Positions 8,843-16,438 of a DNA stretch of 64,000 nucleotides are shown here, in pieces. The stretch spans positions 62,001-126,000 of the forward strand of contig JAIVJZ010000056.1 in the NCBI GenBank assembly GCA_020199775.1, read 5' to 3'. How positions within the stretch are numbered: the first letter of the stretch is position 1; each line of letters begins with the position of its first letter. Both the position numbers and the translations under genes were made by a program. Source of the stretch: Acidobacteriota bacterium (lineage in GTDB: Bacteria; Acidobacteriota; Blastocatellia; Pyrinomonadales; Pyrinomonadaceae). The notes under the pieces are model-generated. The model did not search any database, had not been told where the DNA came from, and saw only the letters and a list, made by a program, of their open reading frames with translations.

Positions 8843-9166
8843 GGTAGGGAGACTTCAACCTCGAAATCTAAGATATAAGAACTGGGGTGATGCCGCGACC
8901 ATTCACCCCGCAGACGAGCGCGGCGTCGAATGGTTCGAGGAAGCCGGACTCTCCGGCCGCGCGCCGGATTTAATAATCATGGCGAAAATGCGCGCTGACG
9001 AGACTTGGTCTGACGTGCGTTTCGATTGAGCCGGAGACGCGCGGCATGAGCATAAAGGGGAACGCGAAGAGTGACAAGCGTTGAATGGCGAGACGGAGGC
9101 GGGTAAGCGTTGAGGGGCAAACGGCGCGTGGACAAGACGCGTCTTCCGCCATTCGCCGCCGAACGT
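8843..9166. other. intergenic region without a recognised gene
   Basis: 324 nt between dcd and the next minus-strand gene. Short frames exist on both strands but have no ribosome site or recognisable product. It probably holds the dcd promoter near 8850-8900. No repeat or stable hairpin stands out. Confidence 0.5.
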
Positions 9167-10135
9167 TTACTGCCGGCGGTTTTTCTCGTCGCTCGTCAGT
9201 TGCGTTATGCGAATCAGGCCGTCGCCGATCTCGAAAGAGAGGGTTGCGCCTCCGGCCCCCGCCCGGGCGCGCAGTTGGCGTGCGGTGGAAGCGGCACCCT
9301 GACGCGCCGCGAGGGTGGGATGATCGTTTTCGACGCGGCCGGTGCGGAGCACAGTGGCATCAACGTCCCCGTGGAAACCGGCGGGGAGTTCGACCGTGAG
9401 ATCGCCGCGGCCGAGCCGGATGGACGCGCCGCGACCGCGCCAACTGCTGACCGGGATGCGCAGCCGGACTGAGCCGCTCGCGACGGTCGAAACAACGTCG
9501 CCGCCGCCGAGCGTAAACGACGCCTCGCTCTCCCCTGCGTTGAGGCTGAGCGCGCCGTCCGTGCCCTTGACTTCGACCGCGCCGCGCCCGGCGTAGATTT
9601 CCAGATCGAGTTGCGCGGGCACGCGGATGCGGTAGTCGATCTTCCAGGGGAGCGCGAGGAGTTTTTTGGGAAAGTCTTTGGCCGCGCGTTTCATGAATTT
9701 GCGGTCGTGCGTGCCGGTGGTGAGGAGCGTGAGATGCGAGCCGTCTTCATCGAGCACGAAATTGTTGACGACGGCGAGCGCGGCGAGTTCTTCTTCCGTG
9801 CCGCCCTTGAGTTCGATGTCGGCGGTGACATCAACTTCGTTGCGCGCCCACGCTTCGACGGTGATCGAGCCTGCGGGCGCGCCGTAGATCGTGAACGTGC
9901 CGCCGTAGCCGAAGCGACGCGTTTCGTGGCGCGTCGAACTGCGCGTAAGCATGGGCGCGGGCGTGGGGGTGGGCGAAGCGGCGGGGGTCGCTCCGCGGCT
10001 CCGCTGCGACTGCGCGTGCGCGCCGAGGCAGGAAGCGAAACTCAAGAGAACGACAAAGAAAAAAGCGCGCGTTCGGTGCGCGCTTAAAAGCGCCGTCGAG
10101 ACGGGAGCGACAAATGATTTTGAGTTGTGCTGCAA
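9167..10135 (-). CDS. secreted DUF4097-like beta-strand protein
   Basis: About 322 residues from a proposed TTG at 10135. The frame extends without stop to an ATG at 10336, but that would overlap the upstream gene by 109 nt and precede a signal sequence that only begins near residue 85 of the long form. The signal peptide (AFFFVVLLSFASCLGAHAQ) is followed by a Pro/Thr linker and a domain of regularly alternating short strands (GAVEVKGTDGALSLNAG, GDVVSTVASGSVRLRIP, GDLTVELPAGF). This pattern is seen in DUF4097 putative-adhesin proteins. It lies directly downstream of a second such protein and an anti-sigma gene, suggesting an envelope-stress unit. The exact start is uncertain. Confidence 0.7.
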   Translation of the reverse strand: MQHNSKSFVAPVSTALLSAHRTRAFFFVVLLSFASCLGAHAQSQRSRGATPAASPTPTPAPMLTRSSTRHETRRFGYGGTFTIYGAPAGSITVEAWARNEVDVTADIELKGGTEEELAALAVVNNFVLDEDGSHLTLLTTGTHDRKFMKRAAKDFPKKLLALPWKIDYRIRVPAQLDLEIYAGRGAVEVKGTDGALSLNAGESEASFTLGGGDVVSTVASGSVRLRIPVSSWRGRGASIRLGRGDLTVELPAGFHGDVDATVLRTGRVENDHPTLAARQGAASTARQLRARAGAGGATLSFEIGDGLIRITQLTSDEKNRRQ

Positions 10136-10227
10136 AAGGGGTGTGTGCCTCGAAGGGTTGATGCCGGGCGCGCCGGGCAGAAGAGCACACGGCACGCTCT
10201 CGGCCCGGTGCGAAACCGGAGCGCGCT

Positions 10228-11049
10228 TCAGCGTGAGACGAAAACAATCGAGCCGCGCAGGTTCGTCGTGTGCAGCGTCGCGCCGCCGTCGCCGACACGG
10301 CCTGTCACTCTGCGGTTGTTGCTTTGAAAATCCCAACTGCCCTTCCCGGCGAACTCGCCGAGATTGATGTTGCGCGTGCGCGGGGCGGTCGCCGTCAGGT
10401 TGAAGCCCGAACCGGCGTTGATGCGCAAATTGATGTCGCCCTGCGTAGACCTGAGTTCGTACATGCCGCCGCGCATGAGGTCTGCGTCGAAGAAGATGTT
10501 GCCGCTGATGTTCGAGGCCATCACGCGGCTCGCGCGGATGCCCGTCAGGTTGATGTCGCCCTCGGTGGTAACGACGGCGCGCACCATCGCACCCTGCACG
10601 TTATGCACGGTGATGTTGCCGCGCTTGGTTTCCAGATCGACCGTCGAGCCGTAGGGCACCTGAATGCGAAAATTAACATCGCCCACATCTTCTTTCCCGC
10701 GCGTGTCGTTCATCACGTCGATCCACAGGCCGTCCTCTTTGAGCACGGGCGTGAAGCGCGCGGCGGGGGCTTCCATGTCGGCGGTGATTTTGATCTCGTC
10801 GCGACCCCAGCCGACAACGTCGATCTCGCCGGAGCGGTTGTTGAGTTGGAGACGAACCTGCCGGCGCGCGGGGTAAGTCTTGGAAAATTTGTGTTGCGCG
10901 AAAACGCTGGCGGGCGTCGAGACGAGGGAGAACAACAAAAGCGCGGCGGCGCAGGAGGAGGCGACCGCAAGCAGGCGCACGGAACTCCGGCGCGGGGCGA
11001 CGTGGTCGCACACGGCGGGCTTGTGAGGAATCAACTGCGTCTTCTTCAT
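10228..11049 (-). CDS. DUF4097 family beta-strand repeat protein, secreted
   Basis: 273 residues with a signal peptide (hydrophobic LLAVASSCAAALLLFSLV, cleavage near VFAQ) and a DUF4097-type parallel beta domain. It has repeated strand-turn units such as RSGEIDVVGWGRDEIKITAD, KRGNITVHNVQGAMVRAVV and TQGDINLRINAGSG. The family is described as putative adhesin and commonly sits beside ECF sigma/anti-sigma pairs in Acidobacteriota; the molecular role is unknown. The start is the ATG at 11049 (a TTG lies just before it) with GAGAG upstream. It is the second gene of the anti-sigma to DUF4097 to DUF4097-like minus-strand set, which lost an intact sigma gene at its head. Confidence 0.82.
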   Translation of the reverse strand: MKKTQLIPHKPAVCDHVAPRRSSVRLLAVASSCAAALLLFSLVSTPASVFAQHKFSKTYPARRQVRLQLNNRSGEIDVVGWGRDEIKITADMEAPAARFTPVLKEDGLWIDVMNDTRGKEDVGDVNFRIQVPYGSTVDLETKRGNITVHNVQGAMVRAVVTTEGDINLTGIRASRVMASNISGNIFFDADLMRGGMYELRSTQGDINLRINAGSGFNLTATAPRTRNINLGEFAGKGSWDFQSNNRRVTGRVGDGGATLHTTNLRGSIVFVSR

Positions 11050-11122
11050 CAATCTCTAAATCTCTCGCTGGTCGGGGTGGCGCGGCGGCGCGAAACTCTT
11101 CGGGTCGCGCTTAAATTCAATC

Positions 11123-11833
11123 TTACAATTCGGAGAACTCGCGCAGCAGTTCCATCTTGTCGCGCAGGGCGGCGTTCAGAGTCTCTTCGGAAATTTCGTC
11201 GTGGGGGCTTTCGTCGAGTTCCTTGAGCGAATCGCTGACCGTCGCGTCGATGATGCCGAGGTTGCGGTCGAAGGCTTCACGCATGCGCGGATTCCAACGG
11301 CCTTTGCGCTCCTTGACGCGCTCCATCAAATACTCGATGGCGACCAACTGATCGGCGTTCAACTTTTTCGCGCCCCGTGCCTGCGACGTGTCAGTTTTAA
11401 CTGCCTGCTCCGTGGCGAGACGCTGCAAGCCGACCGTGGTGATCACCGAGACGCCGACGACGATGGCGACGATGGCCGCCGTCAGTTGCGGCAGAGACAA
11501 AGCCCAACGCTTATTCATCAGGCGCGTCAAAAAACTCTCGCGCGCCCGTCTCTCGGCCGACGCGCTGGCGGCCGCCGCCGCAGCCCTCTGCTGCGCGCTC
11601 AGTTCGGCTTCGATGGTGTTGCGCACGCGCAACCACAGGGCTTGCTCGTTCGGCGGCGCGACGACATCCTCGCGGCTCTCCGCCGCCACGCTCACGATTG
11701 CTCGAATCTCGTCGCGCACGCAGGCGCAGCCGAGACACTCTTCGAGGTGCGCGCTAAACAGCGCGCCCTCGTTACCGTCGAGCGTTCCGTCGAGGAAATT
11801 GCCTAAAAGGTCACTACACTTCTCGCAGTCCAT
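11123..11833 (-). CDS. anti-sigma factor with N-terminal zinc finger and one membrane helix
   Basis: 236 residues. The N terminus MDCEKCSDLLGNFLDGTLD...HLEECLGC matches the zf-HC2 anti-sigma zinc-binding fold (HxxxCxxC at about 30-37). One membrane helix occupies about 117-138 (LTAAIVAIVVGVSVITTVGL). The C-terminal part is charged and helical and would lie outside the cytoplasm. It is expected to bind its cognate ECF sigma factor in the cytoplasm and release it on envelope stress. The sigma gene immediately upstream (12044-12368) is internally deleted, so this protein may now have no partner or may act on another ECF factor. Confidence 0.85.
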   Translation of the reverse strand: MDCEKCSDLLGNFLDGTLDGNEGALFSAHLEECLGCACVRDEIRAIVSVAAESREDVVAPPNEQALWLRVRNTIEAELSAQQRAAAAAASASAERRARESFLTRLMNKRWALSLPQLTAAIVAIVVGVSVITTVGLQRLATEQAVKTDTSQARGAKKLNADQLVAIEYLMERVKERKGRWNPRMREAFDRNLGIIDATVSDSLKELDESPHDEISEETLNAALRDKMELLREFSEL

Positions 11834-12043
11834 TGCTATTACCTCTCACGCATGCATTGCCGCGTGCAACTACTCTGTGTGGCTTTCGGGTTTCGCAACC
11901 CACCTGACAAGCCGCAAGAGAGAGCGGCACGCTTTCAAATCTCTCACACCGTCGTCGAGCGCAGACGGTGCGTCGGTCTTTACCTGACGCTTCGGGGCGG
12001 AACGCGTGGGAGGCGTGCCCGAACGAAGCGACGTTGTTTGAAG

Positions 12044-12368
12044 CTAAGAAGCGGGCTTCTGTTGCCTGAGGAGACCCCTTAACTTCATCCTCGCCTTGTG
12101 CAACTGCGACTTGCTCGTCCCCACCGAGCAGCCCAGCAGCCGCGCGATCTCTTCGTGCTCGTGCCCCTCCACGTCGCATCCTCAGGCACAGGGAATAGAC
12201 ACGCCGGTTGTGCCGCGCGTACAGTTCCTCGAAGGCCGCCAGGTCGCCCCCGGCAGCAAGCTGCGCGAGGGTGTAGTCCGACGCGTGGCCGGAAGTATGT
12301 GGATTTTCCGTCTCGGTTGCGGTCACGTTTCCGAAGATCGTTGGGTGAGCAGAAGCGAGTGCAGTCAA
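12044..12368 (-). pseudogene. ECF sigma factor with large internal out-of-frame deletion
   Basis: The frame opens normally with a region 2 start (DYTLAQLAAGGDLAAFEELY then ARHNRRVYSLCLRM, residues about 31-64). It then jumps directly, in another frame, to the end of region 4: DVEGHEHEEIARLLGCSVGT followed by SKSQLHKARMKLRGLL, with a stop at 12044. About 100 residues covering the rest of region 2, the linker and the first part of region 4 are absent. The in-frame continuation runs on as unrelated Arg-rich sequence into the anti-sigma gene. Position upstream of an anti-sigma factor confirms its identity. It could be a true deletion or an assembly collapse. Confidence 0.82.
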
Positions 12369-12566
12369 TTACTTTCTCTCCAGACTTACGACCGAGGATA
12401 GGTTAGCTTTAACATCTCGAAAAAGCGTTCCCGCACGTCGCGCGCCACAGTTTTGTCCGGCCGCTTCCATGCGAGTTTATTTCCCGCGTCTTGTGATGCG
12501 TAGCTTTTCGTCGGTCGTTGCCCTGCTCAGGCTAAATTTGTCTTTATTTGCGGCTTATTATGCCTC

Positions 12567-14138
12567 TCAAGTCCAATACGTGCGGTCGAGCGAACGATAC
12601 CCGACGGCTTCCGCGACGTGCGTGGGGCGAATCTCGTCGGCGGCGTCTAAATCTGCGATGGTACGACTGACTTTTAGTATCCGATCATACGCGCGCGCTG
12701 ACAAGCCCAGACGCGTCATCGCCGACTCCAACAAGCGTTCGCTCTCCGCATCCAGACGGCAACAAAGGCGCAGGTGGCGCGGCGTCATCTGCGCGTTCGC
12801 GAAGATACCTTCGCCCGCAAAGCGCGCCAGTTGCCGCCCGCGCGCCGCGATCACGCGCGCCCGAATCTCTTCGGAACTCTCGACGGGCGCGCTCTCGTTC
12901 GACAACTCTTTGAAGCGCACGGCGGGCACATCCACGTGGATGTCTATGCGATCCAGCAACGGGCCGGAGATGCGACCGACGTAACGTTGAATTTGCAGCG
13001 GCGTGCAGCGGCACTCGCGCGTCGGGTCGTTCCAGAACCCGCAGGGGCAAGGGTTCATCGCCGCCGCGAGCATGAAAGAGGCGGGGAACGTCAGAGACAT
13101 CGCGGCGCGGCTGATCGTCACTTTTTGATCTTCGAGCGGCTGGCGCAGCACTTCGAGGACGCTGCGATCAAACTCCGGCAACTCGTCGAGGAAAAGCACG
13201 CCGTGGTGCGCCAGCGACACCTCGCCGGGGCGCGGCATCGCCCCGCCGCCGATGAGTCCCGCGTCGCTGATCGTGTGGTGCGGCGAGCGGAAAGGTCTCT
13301 CGGTGACGAGACCGGCGCGCCCCGTCAGCCCGGCGACCGAGTGAATTTTCGTGAGTTCGAGCGCGGCCTCGAATTCAAGCGGCGGGAGGATGGTGGGCAG
13401 GCGTTTGGCGAGCATCGTCTTGCCGGAACCGGGAGGGCCGATGAGCAGAATGTTGTGCGCGCCTGCGGACGCCACTTCGAGCGCGCGCTTCGCGCTCTGT
13501 TGGCCGCGCACCTCTCGGAAATCAACTCCGCTTCGCCCCGCGGGCGCAAGCAGCAGCGCGGGGTCAACTTTGAGCGGAGCAGGACGATTCTGCGCGACGT
13601 CGCAGCGGAGCGCGGCGATGAGTTCGACGGCCGCGCGCAAGTCCGTCACGGGGTACACGTCCACGCCCGCGACGACCGCCGCCTCCGTCGCGTTCTCTTC
13701 CGGCAACAGCAGAAACTTGATCCCTGCGTCGCGCGCGCGGATGGCGATGGGGAGCGCGCCCTTGATGGCGCGCACGCGCCCGTCGAGCGAGAGTTCACCG
13801 GCGGAGAGCGCGTCGGTCAGGTGCTCGCGCTCGCCGAGGTCGCCGTTCGCGCCGAGGATGCCGAGCGCGATGGGCAGATCGAAACTCGCGCCCTCTTTGC
13901 GCACGTCCGCGGGCGCGAGATTAATGGTCGTCTTGTGAAAGGGGAAGAAGAACGCGCTGTTGTTGATGGCGGCGCGGATGCGTTCGCGCGACTCGCGCAC
14001 GGCGGCATCGGGCAGGCCGACGATGGTCACTGACGCGGGCGTGTCGGCCTCGCCTCTAGCGGGTGTGAGATCGACTTCGATGTCAACGAGGTCTGCATCA
14101 ATGCCGTAGACGGCGGCCGACTGGGTACGAAAGAGCAT
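12567..14138 (-). CDS. comM: YifB/ComM family Mg-chelatase-like AAA ATPase
   Basis: 523 residues, full length for the family. It has an N-terminal ChlI/Lon-protease-like fold (VTIVGLPDAAVRESRERIRAAI) and Walker A GPPGSGKT at 234-241. It also has Walker B GVLFLDELPEF, the sensor/Cys-rich segment MNPCPCGFWND..CRC, and a C-terminal Mg-chelatase domain (LGLSARAYDRILKVSRTIAD). ComM-type proteins are hexameric helicases that extend branch migration during natural transformation; in many bacteria the role is inferred only by homology. It is transcribed alone on the minus strand between the broken sigma gene and mltD. Confidence 0.93.
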   Translation of the reverse strand: MLFRTQSAAVYGIDADLVDIEVDLTPARGEADTPASVTIVGLPDAAVRESRERIRAAINNSAFFFPFHKTTINLAPADVRKEGASFDLPIALGILGANGDLGEREHLTDALSAGELSLDGRVRAIKGALPIAIRARDAGIKFLLLPEENATEAAVVAGVDVYPVTDLRAAVELIAALRCDVAQNRPAPLKVDPALLLAPAGRSGVDFREVRGQQSAKRALEVASAGAHNILLIGPPGSGKTMLAKRLPTILPPLEFEAALELTKIHSVAGLTGRAGLVTERPFRSPHHTISDAGLIGGGAMPRPGEVSLAHHGVLFLDELPEFDRSVLEVLRQPLEDQKVTISRAAMSLTFPASFMLAAAMNPCPCGFWNDPTRECRCTPLQIQRYVGRISGPLLDRIDIHVDVPAVRFKELSNESAPVESSEEIRARVIAARGRQLARFAGEGIFANAQMTPRHLRLCCRLDAESERLLESAMTRLGLSARAYDRILKVSRTIADLDAADEIRPTHVAEAVGYRSLDRTYWT

Positions 14139-14235
14139 AGGCGTGAGGACGCTCCGGCGCGTAGAAGTTAGAAGAACGCGAGTTTCGAGTGGGGCGAAAC
14201 TTAAGGGCGCGAATCCGGGCGGGGTGAGAATAAAA

Positions 14236-14283
14236 CAAAAAGGGTGAAGGATGAAATCAAAACTTCATCCTTCGCCCTTTTAA
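14236..14283. repeat. heptamer-built inverted repeat A (mltD terminator-like)
   Basis: Arms 14239-14255 and 14264-14281 are built of two related 7-mers (GGGTGAA, GGATGAA) and pair with one G-T wobble around a short loop. On the minus strand the stem is followed by T5, so it can end mltD transcripts. It belongs to the heptamer hairpin family described in the findings. Confidence 0.75.
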
Positions 14284-14299
14284 TTTCATCCCTTGATGC

Positions 14300-16063
14300 T
14301 TACCTGCGACGCCGCTGGGTAGCCGGAGCGCCACCGCTCGCGGGCGACTTTGAGGGAACTTTGATCTCCTGATTGGCCGAGAGCGCGGCATCGGGCGAGA
14401 GGGCGTTGAGACGCGCCACTTCGTCCGCCGCGACGCCTTGACGCGCGGCGAGTTGCGCCAGCGTCTCACCGGCGCGCGCGCGCACCGAGATCAGGCTGCT
14501 GCCGGCGTTGCCGCGCGGCCGCACCATCGCGACGTTGCGCACCGAACCGGCCGGGACGACGACTTTGCCGCCCTTGCTCAAATCAACTCCGCCGTTCCAC
14601 ATCTGCAACTGCGCGACGCTCGTGCCCGTGCGCGCGGCGACGGATTGGAGGTCTTCGCCCGCCGAGACCGAGATCACTTTCGCCGATTCGCGGCGCTCGC
14701 CGGGGATGCGCTTCAGAACCGCGACGAAGGCTTTGCCGCGACCCGGAGGCACGCGCAGGTTGTAGCTCTCGCCGCGCGGCGTGGTGTCGCGCCTGAGTTC
14801 GGGGTTGAGGCTGCGAATGAAATCTACGCTCGTGTCGGTCGCGCTGGCGATGAGTTGGAGACTCGTCGCGGACGGCACGTTGACCACGTCGTAAGCGAGC
14901 GGCGCGTCCGGTCGGACGTTATGGAAGCCGTACTTGGCCGGGTTCTTCGCGATCAGGATGGTCGCGAGGATGTTCGGCACGTAATTGCGCGTCTCCTTCG
15001 CGATGTAGGGGTAAATGCGCCAGAAGTCCGCCACGCCCGCGCGCGAGATGGCGCGGTCGATGTTGCCTTCGCCCGTATTGTACGCGCCGATGGCGAGTTC
15101 CCAGTTGCCGCGGTAGCGGTTGGCGAGGAACTTCAGGTAACGGGCGGAAGCGCGCGTCGCCTTCTCGAAACTGTTGCGCTCGTCAATCCAGGCGTTCTGG
15201 CGCAGCCCGTAGCGCGCGCCCGTGCCGGGAATGAACTGCCAGAGGCCGGAGGCCGCCGCCCACGAGTACGCGGTCGGACGCCACGCGCTCTCGACCTGAC
15301 CGAGCCAGGCGATGTCTTCCGGCACGCCTTCCTCGCGGAAAATCTTGCGCGCCATCGTCATGTAGCGACCCGAACGGCGCAAGCCCGTGTCCATCGTCGC
15401 GCGACCACGACCCTGATAGTAGTTGAGGTATTGTTGGATGAGCGTGTTGGAGTTGAAGCCGAAGTCGACGGCGTTCTTCGCCTCTTCGAGACGGGCTACG
15501 TCCTCGGTCGTCACCTGCTTCTCCTCGTTGGTCAGTTCGAGGCGGCTCAACTCATCGAGCGGCGACGGCTCGAACTTCTGCTCGCGCAGGAAACCGGGCT
15601 GCTGCGCGGCAACGGCCGAGGCAACATCCGTCGTCGCGTTGGTTGAAACATTAACGATTTGCGCGACCTGCTGATTGCCCGTCTGCGACGGCATGGGCGG
15701 CATGGCGACTTCCATGCGATAGACGCGCTCCACGAGTTGCAGGTAGAAGGTTTGAAGCTTGGGGTTGGAGCGCACGTCCATGCCGGATTCGAGGACGGTA
15801 TCGACCGCCTTGTCGAACTCGGTGCGCGCCGCGTCCATGTTCTTGTCTTTGAGATTGAGTTCGCCCAGTTTGTAGTGGCGTTCGGCCGTCTCTATGATCT
15901 GCAACACGCGCGGGTTGTCGCGTTCAACGTCGTTCGCGGTCGTGCGCAGTGATGAGGCGGTCAGACCTTGGGCGTAGGCGGTTGACACGGGAGACGCAAG
16001 CGTCGTGAAAATTGCCAGCAGGGAAAGTAGACGGGGGATGCTCGTTCTGATCAAAATCGTCAA
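14300..16063 (-). CDS. mltD: membrane-bound lytic murein transglycosylase D
   Basis: 587 residues. A signal peptide (about 1-32, ending STAYAQ) leads to the periplasm. A transglycosylase SLT domain follows (about 245-375): EGVPEDIAWLGQVESAWRPT contains the catalytic Glu, followed by GLWQFIPGTGARYGL and LAIGAYNTGEGNI. The C-terminal third holds three LysM-like peptidoglycan-binding repeats (around 390-435, 450-495 and 515-570). The enzyme cleaves glycan strands to 1,6-anhydromuropeptides. The order SLT then LysM matches MltD. The gene is flanked by a heptamer palindrome on its 3' side; no partner gene is in the same unit. Confidence 0.93.
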   Translation of the reverse strand: MTILIRTSIPRLLSLLAIFTTLASPVSTAYAQGLTASSLRTTANDVERDNPRVLQIIETAERHYKLGELNLKDKNMDAARTEFDKAVDTVLESGMDVRSNPKLQTFYLQLVERVYRMEVAMPPMPSQTGNQQVAQIVNVSTNATTDVASAVAAQQPGFLREQKFEPSPLDELSRLELTNEEKQVTTEDVARLEEAKNAVDFGFNSNTLIQQYLNYYQGRGRATMDTGLRRSGRYMTMARKIFREEGVPEDIAWLGQVESAWRPTAYSWAAASGLWQFIPGTGARYGLRQNAWIDERNSFEKATRASARYLKFLANRYRGNWELAIGAYNTGEGNIDRAISRAGVADFWRIYPYIAKETRNYVPNILATILIAKNPAKYGFHNVRPDAPLAYDVVNVPSATSLQLIASATDTSVDFIRSLNPELRRDTTPRGESYNLRVPPGRGKAFVAVLKRIPGERRESAKVISVSAGEDLQSVAARTGTSVAQLQMWNGGVDLSKGGKVVVPAGSVRNVAMVRPRGNAGSSLISVRARAGETLAQLAARQGVAADEVARLNALSPDAALSANQEIKVPSKSPASGGAPATQRRRR

Positions 16064-16438
16064 TCTCCTTAAATTCAGGCTGAAAGCGAATCCACGGGCG
16101 GTCAGGGGTTGTTCTGCTAGACCACGCGAGCGGCATCCACTAAATAAAACACGAGGGGTTTAAGAATCCTTGAAAAGGGTGATTCACACAACGGCTTCGA
16201 CGTCTGGACGGAAGCCCCGTGCGGCAGTCTTGAAACTTATCACACCGTTTTTGGGGAGTCAACCCTATCTGATTGAAAAAAAAGGCGAAGCGGTTAATTA
16301 TTCCATTAAAAACCGCTTCGCTTTTCAGTTGTATAAGACGCTTTTTGTTGGGTTCAGGTTGCGTTTTTCAATCAACCAATTTGAGCGTTTTGAAATCCTC
16401 CACCCCATGCTTCCGGCGTCGCCGATTTACGCACAATT
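16064..16438. other. intergenic region between lon and mltD
   Basis: 375 nt holding the lon terminator hairpin (listed separately) and, nearer 16070-16160, the presumed mltD promoter and leader. No coding sequence is supported. Confidence 0.5.
16273..16325 (-). terminator. rho-independent terminator of lon
   Basis: A 15-bp stem (AAAAGCGAAGCGGTT with AACCGCTTCGCCTTTT, one bulged base) encloses a 15-nt A/T-rich loop. Read on the minus strand it ends in an uninterrupted T8 run, about 110 nt beyond the lon stop codon. Confidence 0.85.

Noticed and set aside
8736..9029. A plus-strand frame over the dcd start and the following gap
   Set aside because: Its first half is antisense to dcd and it lacks a ribosome site and any familiar motif.
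10136..10336. Upstream extension of the DUF4097-like gene to an ATG at 10336
   Set aside because: It would overlap the previous gene by 109 nt and place the signal peptide about 85 residues into the protein.
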